Assembly (NCBI RefSeq): GCF_019880305.1
Contig: NZ_CP082301.1
Location: 2,356,001-2,420,000, forward strand
DNA length: 64,000 nt
Direction: 5' to 3'
From: Streptomyces decoyicus
Lineage (GTDB): Bacteria > Actinomycetota > Actinomycetes > Streptomycetales > Streptomycetaceae
Shown here: piece by piece, positions 1-9,570 of the stretch
Layout: each line of letters starts with the position of its first letter
Position numbering within the stretch: position 1 is the first letter of the stretch
The notes under the pieces: model-generated
What the model was told of the DNA's origin: nothing
Seen by the model: the letters and a program-made list of their open reading frames with translations, nothing else
Database searches by the model: none
Translations under genes and position numbers: made by a program

Positions 1-140
1 TTCGTGGAACAAGTGCGAAGATGGGTTCTCGGCAGGACAGGGCCCCCCTTACCCAGGGCCGAAGTAAAAGCGGCCGAACCACAGCCGCCGCCCGGTCATC
101 GGAGACCGGCTCCGGCGTACCCATGCATGGAGGACGTGAC

Positions 141-1529
141 GTGGCGAACGACGCCAGCACCGTTTTCGACCTAGTGATCCTCGGAGGCGGTAGCGGTGGT
201 TACGCCGCTGCCCTGCGCGGGGCGCAGCTGGGCCTGGACGTCGCCCTGATCGAGAAGGGCAAGGTCGGCGGCACCTGCCTGCACAACGGCTGCATCCCCA
301 CCAAGGCTCTGCTGCACGCCGGTGAGATCGCCGACCAGGCTCGCGAGAGCGAGCAGTTCGGTGTCAAGGCCACCTTCGAGGGCATCGACATCGAGGCGGT
401 CCACAAGTACAAGGACGAGGTCATCTCGGGCCTGTACAAGGGCCTGCAGGGCCTGATCGCCTCCCGCAAGGTGACGTACATCGAGGGCGAGGGCCGGCTC
501 TCCTCCCCGACCTCCGTCGATGTGAACGGCCAGCGCGTCCAGGGCCGCCACGTCCTGCTGGCGACCGGCTCCGTGCCGAAGTCGCTGCCGGGCCTGGAGA
601 TCGACGGCAACCGCATCATCTCCTCGGACCACGCGCTGACGCTGGACCGCGTGCCGAAGTCCGCGATCGTGCTGGGCGGCGGCGTCATCGGCGTCGAGTT
701 CGCCTCCGCGTGGAAGTCCTTCGGCACCGACGTCACCATCATCGAGGGCCTCAAGCACCTCGTCCCGGTCGAGGACGAGAACAGCTCCAAGCTGCTGGAG
801 CGGGCCTTCCGCAAGCGTGGCATCAAGTTCAACCTCGGCACCTTCTTCGACAAGGCCGAGTACACCGCCGACGGCGTGCAGGTCACCCTCGCCGACGGCA
901 AGACCTTCGAGGCCGAGGTGCTGCTGGTCGCGATCGGCCGCGGGCCGGTCTCGGCGGGCCTGGGCTACGAGGAGCAGGGCGTCGCGATGGACCGCGGCTA
1001 CGTCCTGGTCGATGAGTACATGCAGACCAACGTGCCGACCATCTCGGCCGTCGGTGACCTCGTTCCCACCCTCCAGCTCGCCCACGTCGGCTTCGCCGAG
1101 GGCATGCTGGTGGCGGAGCGGCTGGCCGGTGAGAAGACCGTGCCGATCGACTACGACGGCGTGCCGCGCGTCACGTACTGCCACCCCGAGGTCGCTTCGG
1201 TGGGTATCACCGAGGCCAAGGCCAAGGAGCTGTACGGCGCCGACAAGGTCGTCGCTCTCAAGTACAACCTCGCGGGCAACGGCAAGAGCAAGATCCTCAA
1301 GACCACGGGCGAGATCAAGCTCGTCCAGGTCAAGGACGGTGCCGTGGTCGGCGTCCACATGGTCGGTGACCGTATGGGCGAGCAGGTCGGTGAGGCCCAG
1401 CTGGTCTACAACTGGGAGGCCCTGCCGGCCGAGGTGGCGCAGCTCGTACACGCGCACCCGACGCAGAACGAGGCCCTCGGTGAGGCCCACCTGGCCCTGG
1501 CCGGCAAGCCTCTCCACTCCCACGACTGA
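141..1529 (+). CDS. lpdA: Dihydrolipoamide dehydrogenase (E3)
   Basis: FAD flavoprotein that reoxidises dihydrolipoyl groups of the 2-oxo acid dehydrogenase complexes and passes electrons to NAD+. Seen: N-terminal FAD-binding GGGSGG (residues 15-20), redox-active disulfide GGTCLHNGC (Cys46 and Cys51), a second GGGVIG nucleotide-binding motif, an ATG-type GD motif (VGDL) and the C-terminal His-Glu pair in HAHPTQNE. Length 462 aa is normal for the family. The open frame runs upstream to base 21, but GTG 141 is chosen because GGAGG lies 7 nt before it and the family N-terminus begins just after. It heads the cluster with the E2 gene 90 bp downstream, so co-transcription is likely. Function is confident. 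Confidence 0.96.
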   Translation: MANDASTVFDLVILGGGSGGYAAALRGAQLGLDVALIEKGKVGGTCLHNGCIPTKALLHAGEIADQARESEQFGVKATFEGIDIEAVHKYKDEVISGLYKGLQGLIASRKVTYIEGEGRLSSPTSVDVNGQRVQGRHVLLATGSVPKSLPGLEIDGNRIISSDHALTLDRVPKSAIVLGGGVIGVEFASAWKSFGTDVTIIEGLKHLVPVEDENSSKLLERAFRKRGIKFNLGTFFDKAEYTADGVQVTLADGKTFEAEVLLVAIGRGPVSAGLGYEEQGVAMDRGYVLVDEYMQTNVPTISAVGDLVPTLQLAHVGFAEGMLVAERLAGEKTVPIDYDGVPRVTYCHPEVASVGITEAKAKELYGADKVVALKYNLAGNGKSKILKTTGEIKLVQVKDGAVVGVHMVGDRMGEQVGEAQLVYNWEALPAEVAQLVHAHPTQNEALGEAHLALAGKPLHSHD

Positions 1530-1619
1530 CCCCAGTCCCGGGCGCGACCACATCCGCACTTCCCCAGGATCTCGACCTCGCTCGAGCTGGGAGACCCACC
1601 GTAAGGAGCAACTGAAACC

Positions 1620-3353
1620 ATGGCGGTTTCCGTAACCCTGCCGGCGCTCGGCGAGAGCGTCACCGAGGGCACCGTCACTCGCTGGCTCAAGGCCGAGGGT
1701 GAGCGCGTCGAGGCCGACGAGCCGCTGCTCGAGGTGTCGACCGACAAGGTCGACACCGAGATCCCGGCCCCGGCCGCCGGCATCCTCTCCGCCATCAAGG
1801 TGGCCGAGGACGAGACCGTGGAGGTCGGCGCCGAGCTGGCCCTCATCGACGACGGCAGCGGTGCGCCCGCGGCCGAGGCGGCCCCGGCCGCCGCCGAGGC
1901 ACCCGCGGCCGAGCCGCAGCCCGAGCCCTCCCCGGCTCCGGCCGCCGAGGCCCCCGCCCCGGCCGCCGCCCCCGCGGGTGGCGCCGAGGGCACCGACGTC
2001 GTCCTCCCCGCGCTCGGCGAGAGCGTCACCGAGGGCACCGTCACCCGCTGGCTGAAGGAGGTCGGCGAGGAGGTCTCGGCCGACGAGCCGCTGCTGGAGG
2101 TCTCCACCGACAAGGTCGACACCGAGATCCCGGCGCCGGCTTCCGGCACCCTGCTGGAGATCGTCGTCGGTGAGGACGAGACCGCCGAGGTCGGCGCCAA
2201 GCTCGCCGTCATCGGTGCGGCCGGTGCCGCTCCGGCCGCCGCGCCCGCCCCGGCCGCTCCGGCCCCGGCCGCCGCTCCGGAGCCCGCTCCGGCCCCGGCT
2301 CCGGCCCCGGCCGCTGCTGCCCCGGCGCCCGCCGCTCCGGCTCCGGCCGCTCCGGCTCCGACGCCCGCTCCGGCTCCGGCCCCCAAGCCGGCTCCGGCCG
2401 CCCCGGCTCCGGCCGCCGGTGAGGGCGACGGCGCCTACGTCACCCCGCTGGTGCGCAAGCTCGCCGCGGAGAACGGCGTCGACCTGTCCACGGTCAAGGG
2501 CACCGGTGTCGGTGGCCGCATCCGCAAGCAGGACGTCATCGCCGCCGCCGAGGCCGCCAAGGCGGCCGCGCCGGCTCCGGCCGCCGCCCCGGCCGCCGCC
2601 TCCAAGGCCCCGGTCATCGAGGTGTCGCCGCTGCGCGGCCAGACCGTCAAGATGCCGCGGATGCGCAAGGTCATCGGCGACAACATGATGAAGGCCCTGC
2701 ACGGCCAGGCGCAGCTGACCTCCGTGGTCGAGGTGGACATCACCAAGATCATGCGGATGCGCAACAAGGCCAAGGACGCCTTCGCGCAGCGTGAGGGCGT
2801 CAAGCTCTCGCCGATGCCGTTCTTCGTCAAGGCCGCTGTCCAGGCGCTGAAGGCCCACCCGGTCGTCAACGCCCGGATCAACGAGGACGAGGGCACCATC
2901 ACCTACTTCGACACCGAGAACGTCGGTATCGCGGTGGACGCGGAGAAGGGCCTGATGACCCCGGTCATCAAGGACGCCGGTGACCTCAACATCGCCGGTA
3001 TCGCCCGCAAGACGGCGGACCTGGCGGGCAAGGTCCGCGCGAACAAGATCACGCCGGACGAGCTGTCCGGTGCGACCTTCACCATCAGCAACACCGGTTC
3101 GCGCGGTGCCCTGTTCGACACCGTCATCGTGCCCCCGAACCAGGTCGGCATCCTGGGCATCGGTGCGACCGTCAAGCGCCCGGTGGTCATCAACCACCCG
3201 GAGCTCGGCGAGACCATCGCGGTGCGCGACATGACCTACCTCGCGCTCTCCTACGACCACCGTCTGGTGGACGGCGCGGACGCCGCCCGCTACCTGACCA
3301 CGGTCAAGCAGATCCTGGAGGCCGCCGAGTTCGAGACCGAGATCGGTCTCTGA
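1620..3353 (+). CDS. sucB: Dihydrolipoamide acyltransferase (E2) with two lipoyl domains
   Basis: E2 core of a 2-oxo acid dehydrogenase complex; it moves the acyl group from E1 through lipoyl-lysine to CoA. Seen in 577 aa: lipoyl domain 1 (about 2-77, Lys43 in STDKVDTE), a near-identical lipoyl domain 2 (about 122-197), long Ala/Pro linkers, a peripheral subunit-binding domain ([15 protein letters not shown]) and the catalytic domain ending in SYDHRLVDG, with active-site His and the DG pair. GGAGCAACTGAAACC precedes ATG 1620. It is usually called sucB. In actinobacteria, however, this E2 type beside lpd, aceE and lipAB (compare mycobacterial DlaT) often serves pyruvate dehydrogenase or a mixed PDH/ODH complex, so acetyl rather than succinyl transfer is plausible. 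Confidence 0.94.
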   Translation: MAVSVTLPALGESVTEGTVTRWLKAEGERVEADEPLLEVSTDKVDTEIPAPAAGILSAIKVAEDETVEVGAELALIDDGSGAPAAEAAPAAAEAPAAEPQPEPSPAPAAEAPAPAAAPAGGAEGTDVVLPALGESVTEGTVTRWLKEVGEEVSADEPLLEVSTDKVDTEIPAPASGTLLEIVVGEDETAEVGAKLAVIGAAGAAPAAAPAPAAPAPAAAPEPAPAPAPAPAAAAPAPAAPAPAAPAPTPAPAPAPKPAPAAPAPAAGEGDGAYVTPLVRKLAAENGVDLSTVKGTGVGGRIRKQDVIAAAEAAKAAAPAPAAAPAAASKAPVIEVSPLRGQTVKMPRMRKVIGDNMMKALHGQAQLTSVVEVDITKIMRMRNKAKDAFAQREGVKLSPMPFFVKAAVQALKAHPVVNARINEDEGTITYFDTENVGIAVDAEKGLMTPVIKDAGDLNIAGIARKTADLAGKVRANKITPDELSGATFTISNTGSRGALFDTVIVPPNQVGILGIGATVKRPVVINHPELGETIAVRDMTYLALSYDHRLVDGADAARYLTTVKQILEAAEFETEIGL

Positions 3354-3384
3354 GTCCGGCAGTCACGCCGTAGGTGTGCAGCAG

Positions 3385-3428
3385 GGGGTCGGCCCCGGTT
3401 CGTCGTACGAGCCGGGGCCGGCCCCTTT
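3385..3428 (+). terminator. Terminator after the E2 gene
   Basis: GGGGTCGGCCCCGG pairs with CCGGGGCCGGCCCC across a 13-nt loop, with one G-T mismatch, and is followed by TTT. It separates the lpd-E2 unit from the GntR gene. Confidence 0.7.
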
Positions 3429-3518
3429 GCGCGTCCCCGATACCCGTTGCCGCCCGGGGGCTTCCGTCCGTCCCGGATAATGGCCCCCTCGTCACCACCC
3501 GCTCTGAAGGAGCACCTC

Positions 3519-4142
3519 ATGACCCCGCCCGTCGTCCATTCGCTGCGCGAGCAGATCCGCGAGCACATCCTCGAGGGGATCGTCAGCGGCCGCTGGCAGC
3601 CGGGCGAGCGGATCGTGGAGCGGCGGATCGCGGTGGAGCTGGAGGTCAGCCAGACACCCGTACGGGAGGCGCTGCGCGAGTTGGAGTCGCTTCAGCTGAT
3701 CGAGTCGGCACCGAACAAGGGCGTACGGGTACGGAATCTGACCGCGGACGACCTCAAGGAGAGCTATCCGGTGCGGGCCGGGCTGGAGCAGGTGGCCGCC
3801 GAACTGGCCGCCGGGCGGCTGTCCGAGGACACCGTGGCGCTGGAGCGCGAGGTGGCGGCGCTGCGCGAGGCGGATCTGGCCGGTGACGGGGAGGCGCAGG
3901 TACGGCACACGGTAGCCTTCCACCGGGAGATCGTGCGGGCCGCCGGGAACGCCGTGCTGCTGCACACCTGGGAGTCACTGGGCATCGAGGTCTGGACGAC
4001 GCTGTCGATCCGCTGGTTCAGCCCGGAGCCGCGCTCGCACGCCCAGGACCACCAGGAGATCGTGGACGCCTTCCGGCGGCGCGACCCCAAGATCGGTGCC
4101 TTGCTCAAGTCACACGTGCTGAGCTGCGCACCCCGGGTCTGA
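3519..4142 (+). CDS. GntR-family (FadR/FCD subfamily) transcriptional regulator
   Basis: Probable effector-responsive repressor or activator. Seen in 207 aa: an N-terminal winged helix with the GntR pattern (LREQIREHILEG, then RRIAVELEVSQTPVREALRELE) and an all-helical C-terminal FCD ligand domain with acidic and His residues (HTVAFHREIV, DHQEIVDAF) typical of metal-assisted organic-acid binding. The frame stays open upstream to 3447. ATG 3519 is preferred because AAGGAG lies 6 nt before it. It sits between the E2 and aceE genes, so a ligand such as pyruvate, lactate or a related acid and control of aceE are reasonable guesses, and a palindrome lies in front of aceE. Ligand and target genes are inference. 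Confidence 0.85.
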   Translation: MTPPVVHSLREQIREHILEGIVSGRWQPGERIVERRIAVELEVSQTPVREALRELESLQLIESAPNKGVRVRNLTADDLKESYPVRAGLEQVAAELAAGRLSEDTVALEREVAALREADLAGDGEAQVRHTVAFHREIVRAAGNAVLLHTWESLGIEVWTTLSIRWFSPEPRSHAQDHQEIVDAFRRRDPKIGALLKSHVLSCAPRV

Positions 4143-4149
4143 GAGGGCG

Positions 4150-4200
4150 TCCGGGAGGGGCCGGCGGACCCTCCCGGACGGGGCCGACGGCCCCCTTTTC
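4150..4200 (+). terminator. Two tandem terminator hairpins after gntR
   Basis: GTCCGGGAGGG pairs with CCCTCCCGGAC (11 bp, 9-nt loop). A second short hairpin, GGGGCC-GAC-GGCCCC, follows at once and ends in CTTTT, an unusual T-tract for this genome. Confidence 0.75.
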
Positions 4201-4267
4201 GGCTGGCACGCGGTGCCCAAAAATGCGGCACCCCGTGCCGACCTGCGGTTATTCGTTCGCGGAGCGT

Positions 4268-4284
4268 TGATCGATCATCGATCA
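4268..4284. promoter_or_regulatory. Palindromic operator candidate upstream of aceE
   Basis: TGATCGATCATCGATCA is a perfect inverted repeat with 8-bp arms around a single central base. It lies about 145 bp before the aceE start in a locally A+T-richer stretch, just downstream of the GntR gene. The dyad size suits a GntR-type dimer. Binding by the adjacent regulator is inference. Confidence 0.5.
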
Positions 4285-4429
4285 GAGGCGTATCGTCTTG
4301 CGTCGGGGCGCGACAACCCTGCCTGCCGAACTCGTAGGGGGTGTCGTCGAGGCCGCCGTCCAACCCTGTGGACGCGGCCCGTACACGGCGGCACCCCCGA
4401 GCTACCTCCCGTCCGGAAAGGGGCCACCC

Positions 4430-7102
4430 ATGCCCGAAACCGTGCGCCTGCCGTACAGCCAGCTCGACCAGCTCCCGGACCGCGACCCCGAGGAGACCGC
4501 CGAGTGGCGCGAGTCGCTCGACGCCGTCACCGAGGCGGCGGGCCCCCAGCGCGCCGCCTACCTGATGCGCCGTGCGCTGGAGCACACCGCGCGCACCGAA
4601 GGCACCGCCCTGCCGTCCCTCCTGGAGACGGAGTACGTCAACACCATCCCGACCTCCGCCGAGCCCGCCTTCCCGGGCGACGAGGCACTGGAGGCCAGGA
4701 TCACCGCCTGGAACCGCTGGAACGCCGCCGCGATGGTCACCCGCGGCTCCAAGCTGGGCCTCGGCGGCCACATCGCCACCTTCGCCTCCGCCGCCTGGCT
4801 CTACGAGACCGGCTTCCAGCACTTCTTCCGCGGCAAGGAGGGCGACGGCAGCGGCGACCAGCTCTACATCCAGGGCCACGCCTCCCCCGGCGTCTACGCC
4901 CGCGCCTTCCTCGAAGGCCGCCTCACCGAGGAGCACCTCGACCACTTCCGCCAGGAGGCCGGCGGCGAGGGCCTGCCCTCCTACCCGCACCCGCGGCGGC
5001 TGCCCTGGCTGTGGGAGTTCCCCACCGTCTCCATGGGCCTGGGCCCGCTCTCCGCGATCTACCAGGCGCGCTTCAACCGCTACCTGGAGCACCGCGGCAT
5101 CAAGGACACCGCCAACTCCCACGTCTGGGCGTTCCTGGGCGACGGCGAGATGGACGAGCCCGAGTCGACCGCCGCACTGGCGCTGGCCGGCCGTGAGGGC
5201 CTGGACAACCTCACCTTCGTCATCAACTGCAACCTCCAGCGCCTGGACGGCCCGGTCCGCCCCAACTTCAAGATCGTGCAGGAGCTGGAGGCCCAGTTCC
5301 GCGCGGCCGGCTGGAACGTCGTCAAGTCGCTGTGGGGCCGGGCCTGGGACGAGATCTTCGCCCTGGACACCGACGGCGCGCTGATCCGCCGCCTCGGCGA
5401 GACCCCCGACGCGCAGTTCCAGACGTACGCCACCCGCGACGCCGCCTACCTGCGCGAGCACTTCTTCGGCGCGAACGAGTCGCTGCAGGCCCTCGCCCGT
5501 ACCCTGACCGACGCCAAGCTGCTGGAGCTGTTCCAGACCTCCCGGGCCGGTCACGAGCCGCGCAAGGTGTACGCCGCCTACCAGGCCGCCGTCACGCACA
5601 AGGGCGCGCCGACCGTCATCCTGGCGCAGACCGTCAAGGGCTACACCCTCGGCGCGGGCTTCGAGTCCCGCAACGCCAACCACCAGATGAAGAAGCTCAC
5701 CATGGACGAGTTCCGCACCATGCGTGACGTGCTCGAACTCCCCATCCCGGACAGCGCGCTGGAGGGCGACCAGGTGCCGTACTGGCGCCCGGCCGAGGAC
5801 TCCCCCGAGATGGTCTACCTGCGCGAGCGGCGCGCCGCGCTCGACGGCCCGGCCCCGGCCCGCAAGGTCGTCGCCAAGCCGCTGCCGATGCCCGCCGACA
5901 AGGCCTTCGACGCCCTGAAGAAGGGCTCCGGCAGCCAGGAGATCGCCACCACCATGGCGTTCGTCCGGCTGATCAAGGACCTGATGCGGGACAAGGAGAC
6001 CGGCAAGCGCTGGGTCCCGATCGTCCCCGACGAGGCCCGTACCTTCGGCATGGAGTCGCTCTTCCCGACCGCCGGCCTCTACTCCCCCAAGGGCGCGACG
6101 TACGACCCGGTCGACCGTGACCAGCTCCTTTGGTACAAGGAGGCCAAGGACGGCCAGATTCTCAACGAGGGCATCACCGAGGCCGGTTCGCTGGCCGACT
6201 TCACCGCCGCCGCGACGTCCTACGCGACGCACGGCGAGCCGATGATCCCCTTCTACATCTTCTACTCGATGTTCGGCTGGCAGCGCACCGCCGACCAGTT
6301 CTGGGCGCTGGCCGACCAGTTGGGCCGCGGTTTCGTCATCGGCGCGACCGCCGGGCGGACGACGATGACCGGTGAGGGCCTCCAGCACGCGGACGGCCAC
6401 TCGCACCTGATCGCCTCCACCAACCCGGCGGCGCTCTCCTACGACCCCGCCTTCGCCTACGAGGTCGCGGTCATCGTCAAGGAGGGCCTGCGCCGGATGT
6501 ACGGCCCGGACGCCGAGGACGTCTTCTACTACCTCACGGTCTACAACGAGACCAAGGTCCAGCCGGCCATGCCGGAGGGCGTCGAAGAGGGCATCCTCAA
6601 GGGCCTGTACCGCTTCAACGAGGGCACCAAGCCCGAGGCCGACAGCCCGCAGCTCCAGCTGCTGGCCTCCGGCACCGCCATCCACTGGGCCCTGGAGGCG
6701 CAGCAGCTGCTGGCCGCCGACTGGGGTGTGGCGGCGGACGTGTGGTCCGCGCCGTCCTGGACGGAGCTGCGCCGGGACGCCCTGGAGTGCGACGCCGCCC
6801 GGCTGGAGGGCGAGGACCGGATCCCGTACGTCACCCGTGCGCTGGCCGGTGCCCCCGGCCCGGTCATCGCGGTCAGCGACTGGATGCGGGCGGTTCCCGA
6901 CCAGATCGCGCCGTGGGTCGAGCAGGACTGGACCTCCATCGGCACCGACGGCTTCGGTCTGTCCGACACCCGCGAGGCGGCCCGCCGGCACTTCGGCGTC
7001 GACCCGCAGTCGGTGGTCGTCCAGGCGCTGGCCGCCCTCGCCCACCGCGGCCAGGTCAAGCCGGAGACCGTCAAGGAGGCCAGGGAACGCTACGGCCTGT
7101 GA
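4430..7102 (+). CDS. aceE: Pyruvate dehydrogenase E1 component, homodimeric type
   Basis: Thiamine-diphosphate enzyme that decarboxylates pyruvate and reductively acetylates the E2 lipoyl group. Seen in 890 aa: N-terminal E2-contacting region, the AceE signature ([36 protein letters not shown] with motif split across the active site), the TPP-binding GDGEMDEPE followed about 25 residues later by NLTFVINCN, and the C-terminal transketolase-like pyrimidine domain ([13 protein letters not shown]). Length matches actinobacterial AceE. ATG 4430 follows GGAAAGGGGCCACCC and matches the family start, although the frame opens at 4298. No E2 follows it, so it probably uses the upstream E2. A separate promoter is likely because two terminators precede it. 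Confidence 0.96.
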   Translation: MPETVRLPYSQLDQLPDRDPEETAEWRESLDAVTEAAGPQRAAYLMRRALEHTARTEGTALPSLLETEYVNTIPTSAEPAFPGDEALEARITAWNRWNAAAMVTRGSKLGLGGHIATFASAAWLYETGFQHFFRGKEGDGSGDQLYIQGHASPGVYARAFLEGRLTEEHLDHFRQEAGGEGLPSYPHPRRLPWLWEFPTVSMGLGPLSAIYQARFNRYLEHRGIKDTANSHVWAFLGDGEMDEPESTAALALAGREGLDNLTFVINCNLQRLDGPVRPNFKIVQELEAQFRAAGWNVVKSLWGRAWDEIFALDTDGALIRRLGETPDAQFQTYATRDAAYLREHFFGANESLQALARTLTDAKLLELFQTSRAGHEPRKVYAAYQAAVTHKGAPTVILAQTVKGYTLGAGFESRNANHQMKKLTMDEFRTMRDVLELPIPDSALEGDQVPYWRPAEDSPEMVYLRERRAALDGPAPARKVVAKPLPMPADKAFDALKKGSGSQEIATTMAFVRLIKDLMRDKETGKRWVPIVPDEARTFGMESLFPTAGLYSPKGATYDPVDRDQLLWYKEAKDGQILNEGITEAGSLADFTAAATSYATHGEPMIPFYIFYSMFGWQRTADQFWALADQLGRGFVIGATAGRTTMTGEGLQHADGHSHLIASTNPAALSYDPAFAYEVAVIVKEGLRRMYGPDAEDVFYYLTVYNETKVQPAMPEGVEEGILKGLYRFNEGTKPEADSPQLQLLASGTAIHWALEAQQLLAADWGVAADVWSAPSWTELRRDALECDAARLEGEDRIPYVTRALAGAPGPVIAVSDWMRAVPDQIAPWVEQDWTSIGTDGFGLSDTREAARRHFGVDPQSVVVQALAALAHRGQVKPETVKEARERYGL

Positions 7103-7359
7103 GGCGGGGGCCGTACGGCCCGTACCTCCTGGGGGCGGCCCGGCCCGCGCCGGACGCCGCCCCGCCCCTCAGGGGCACCCCCGACTCCCGTGCGGAGGCC
7201 ACCTTCCCGCGCCCGGGGCCTCCGCACGGGAACCCACCACCGGTCCGGCCGACCACGCCCTGGCTACGGCCGGGCCGGGCTGTCTCTTCCGCCGCCGGCC
7301 CGACGACGGCAACGCCCACTGCCCCGGGCGGTGTCAGTGGCCCCCGGCATGATGGACGC

Positions 7360-8367
7360 ATGCGTGCTGCCCGGCTGATCAGGATGGTGTTGCTGCTCCA
7401 GGCGCGGCCGTCGATGACGGGCGCCGAGCTGGCGCGGGAGCTGGAGGTCTCCGAGCGTACGGTCGCCCGGGACGTCCTCTCCCTCTCCGAGGCCGGGGTG
7501 CCCGTGTACGCGGACCGCGGCCGGGCCGGCGGCTACCGCCTCATAGGCGGCTACCGCACCCGGCTCACGGGTCTGGGCCGCAGCGAGGCGGAAGCGCTCT
7601 TCCTGTCCGGAGTGCCCTTGGCCCTGCGCGAGATGGGCCTGGCGGACGCCGCGTCCGCCGCCCGGCTGAAGGTCTCCGCCGCCCTGCTGCCCGAGCTGCG
7701 CGATGCGGCGGCGGGCGCCGCCCAGCGCTTTCATCTCGACGCACCCGCCTGGTACCAGGAGCCCGAGACCCCCGCACTGCTGCCCGAGATCGCCGACGCG
7801 GTCTGGGACGACCGCCGGATCACCGCCCGCTACCTCCGCAAGGACACCGAGGTGGAGCGGGAGTTGGAGCCGTACGGCCTCGTGCTGAAGGCCGGGGTCT
7901 GGTATCTCGCGGCACGCACGCAGGGGGACTACCGCGTCTACCGGGTCGACCGGTTCACCGCCGTGGCGCGCGCCGGGAGCGGCAGGACCTCCGGCACCGA
8001 GGACGCCGGGGAGCGGTTCACCCGCGACGACTCCTTCGACCTCCCGGCCTTCTGGGCGGAGCGCGCGGCCCAGTTCGCCCGGTCGATCCTGCGCGAGGAG
8101 GTGGTGCTGCGGCTCTCCCCGCGCGGCGTCCTCCAGCTGCCGTACGCCACCGAACGCGCCGCGGCCCGCGAGGCGATCGACCGGGCGCAGGCCGAGGGCG
8201 GCCCCGACGAGCACGGCCGGCTGACGGTGACGCTGGCCGTGGAGTCCATGGAGGTCGCCTGCGCGCAGCTGCTGGCGCTCGGCCCGGAGGGCGAGGTACT
8301 CGCGCCCGGCGAGCTGCGGGAGCGCTTGGCGTCGGCCGCCCGCCGGATGGCCGCGTTGTACGAGTAG
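7360..8367 (+). CDS. HTH/WYL-domain transcriptional regulator (YafY type)
   Basis: DNA-binding regulator of the WYL family. Seen in 335 aa: an N-terminal HTH_11-type winged helix (LLQARPSMTGAELARELEVSERTVARDV, then AGGYRL wing) and a central-to-C-terminal WYL domain (EPYGLVLKAGVWYLAARTQGDYRVYRVDRF) with the conserved Tyr-Arg-Val-Asp-Arg end, followed by a C-terminal extension. ATG 7360 is the first family-like start and has no clear ribosome site, so the mRNA may be leaderless. It stands alone between aceE and an oppositely oriented SDR gene. Ligand and targets are unknown. WYL regulators commonly sense small molecules or nucleic acids. Confidence 0.85.
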   Translation: MRAARLIRMVLLLQARPSMTGAELARELEVSERTVARDVLSLSEAGVPVYADRGRAGGYRLIGGYRTRLTGLGRSEAEALFLSGVPLALREMGLADAASAARLKVSAALLPELRDAAAGAAQRFHLDAPAWYQEPETPALLPEIADAVWDDRRITARYLRKDTEVERELEPYGLVLKAGVWYLAARTQGDYRVYRVDRFTAVARAGSGRTSGTEDAGERFTRDDSFDLPAFWAERAAQFARSILREEVVLRLSPRGVLQLPYATERAAAREAIDRAQAEGGPDEHGRLTVTLAVESMEVACAQLLALGPEGEVLAPGELRERLASAARRMAALYE

Positions 8368-8465
8368 GCGGGGGCCGTGAACGGCCCGCGGCGGGGCGCG
8401 GGCGGGAACAGGTGCGGTCCGGCCCGCGCCTCCGCCCGGCGCCTCCTACCAGTGCCGGAGACCCC

Positions 8466-9386
8466 TCACCGGTAGTCGTCCGCGCCCGCGTCCTTCCCGC
8501 CGAAGACGACCTCCTCGAAGTAGCCGAAGGCGTCGGGCCGCGAGCCGTCCGTGTCGGTGAAGTCGTACTCCTTCGCCAGCTGCCCGCTGGAGAGCGACTG
8601 CCCGCTCCAGCGCTCCTTGTCCGGGTCAGCGGCCAGCGCGCGGACGCCGCGGCCGATCAGGGCCGGAGATTCGGCGATGGCGAAGTGCGGTTCCTGGGCC
8701 ACCGCGTCGCGCCAGGTCTCCTCCGTCACCCCGAAGTGGTCGAGCATCTCCTCGGACCGCAGAAAGCCGGGGGTGAGCGAGACCGCCGTGCCGCCGTACT
8801 CCTTCAGCTCGGCGGCGAGGCCGAAGGCGATGCGGTGCGGGGCGTTCTTGGTGAGGTCGAAGCAGAGGTTCTCGCGGTAGGTGCGGTTGAAGGTGTCGGT
8901 GCCGTCGGTGACCTCGACGAGCAGACCGCCGGGCCGCCTGATCAGCAGCGGCAGTGCGTAATGGCTGGTGATGACGTGGGTGTCGATGCCGAGACGGAAC
9001 ATCCGCAGCCCGTTCTCCAGATCGAGGTCCCACAGCTTGGTGTGGAACTCCAGCAGCCGGTCGCCGCCCCACACGCTGTTGACCAGCACATCCAGCCGTC
9101 CCTGCTCCCGGTCGATGCGCTCGGTCAGCGCCTTGACCTGTGCCGGGTCCAGGTGGTCGGTCGGTACGGCGATGCCGATGCCGCCCGCGGCGGTCACCAG
9201 CTCCGCGGTCTGCTCGATCGTCTCCGTGGGCCGGCCGACCTCGCTCACCCGCTCCCGGGTCGTCCGCCCCGTCACATACACCAGGGCCCCGGCCCGCCCC
9301 AGCTCCACCGCCATCGCCCGGCCGGCGCCCCGGGTCGCCCCGGCGACCAGCGCCACCCGTCCCGTCAGTTCCTGCTGTTCCGTCAC
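8466..9386 (-). CDS. Short-chain dehydrogenase/reductase
   Basis: NAD(P)-dependent oxidoreductase of the SDR superfamily, substrate unknown. Seen in 306 aa: an N-terminal Rossmann motif (ALVAGATRGAGRAMA, pattern TGxxxGxG with Ala replacing Thr-Gly), a coenzyme loop (TGRTTRER) that suits NADP, and LDVLVNSVWGG in place of NNAG. The usual YxxxK lies later as FDLTKN, where the Tyr appears to be replaced by Phe or Cys-Phe, so catalysis may be atypical. The same pattern occurs in a recognised subgroup of longer SDRs. GTG 9386 is chosen because GAGGAG lies about 9 nt upstream; the frame itself opens at 9419. Its neighbours give no functional hint. Confidence 0.82.
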   Translation of the reverse strand: MTEQQELTGRVALVAGATRGAGRAMAVELGRAGALVYVTGRTTRERVSEVGRPTETIEQTAELVTAAGGIGIAVPTDHLDPAQVKALTERIDREQGRLDVLVNSVWGGDRLLEFHTKLWDLDLENGLRMFRLGIDTHVITSHYALPLLIRRPGGLLVEVTDGTDTFNRTYRENLCFDLTKNAPHRIAFGLAAELKEYGGTAVSLTPGFLRSEEMLDHFGVTEETWRDAVAQEPHFAIAESPALIGRGVRALAADPDKERWSGQSLSSGQLAKEYDFTDTDGSRPDAFGYFEEVVFGGKDAGADDYR

Positions 9387-9499
9387 GTACGCCACTCCTC
9401 GCTGTCCGGTGTCTCGCATCCCTGCGCAGCGACCCTGGCAGCGAAACCCGACATCTCCTGTCCGGGTTCATCGGGCGCCGAACAGCGATCGGCCCATCT

Positions 9500-9570
9500 C
9501 TACGGACGGAGTGCCTGCACGCTCACGAACGGAGCGCGTACCCGCCTACGGACGGAGGGCGTGCACGCTC
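9500..9570. repeat. Direct repeat duplicating the end of the neighbouring gene
   Basis: Two 25-bp copies (9500-9524 and 9546-9570) differ at two positions and share CTACGGACGGAG and TGCACGCTC. The second copy contains the last codons and stop of the sigma-like gene. The first lies just beyond it and would encode nearly the same C-terminal residues and stop. Confidence 0.75.

Noticed and set aside
1861..2440. Ala/Pro-coding repeats in the E2 gene
   Set aside because: These are the normal flexible linkers of lipoyl-domain proteins, not a mobile or novel repeat.
171..3260. Very long open frame antisense to lpdA and the E2 gene
   Set aside because: Long antisense frames are expected in G+C-rich genes. 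Its product is low-complexity Gly/Arg sequence without motifs, and the sense genes are certain. The same applies to frames antisense to aceE and the GH89 gene.
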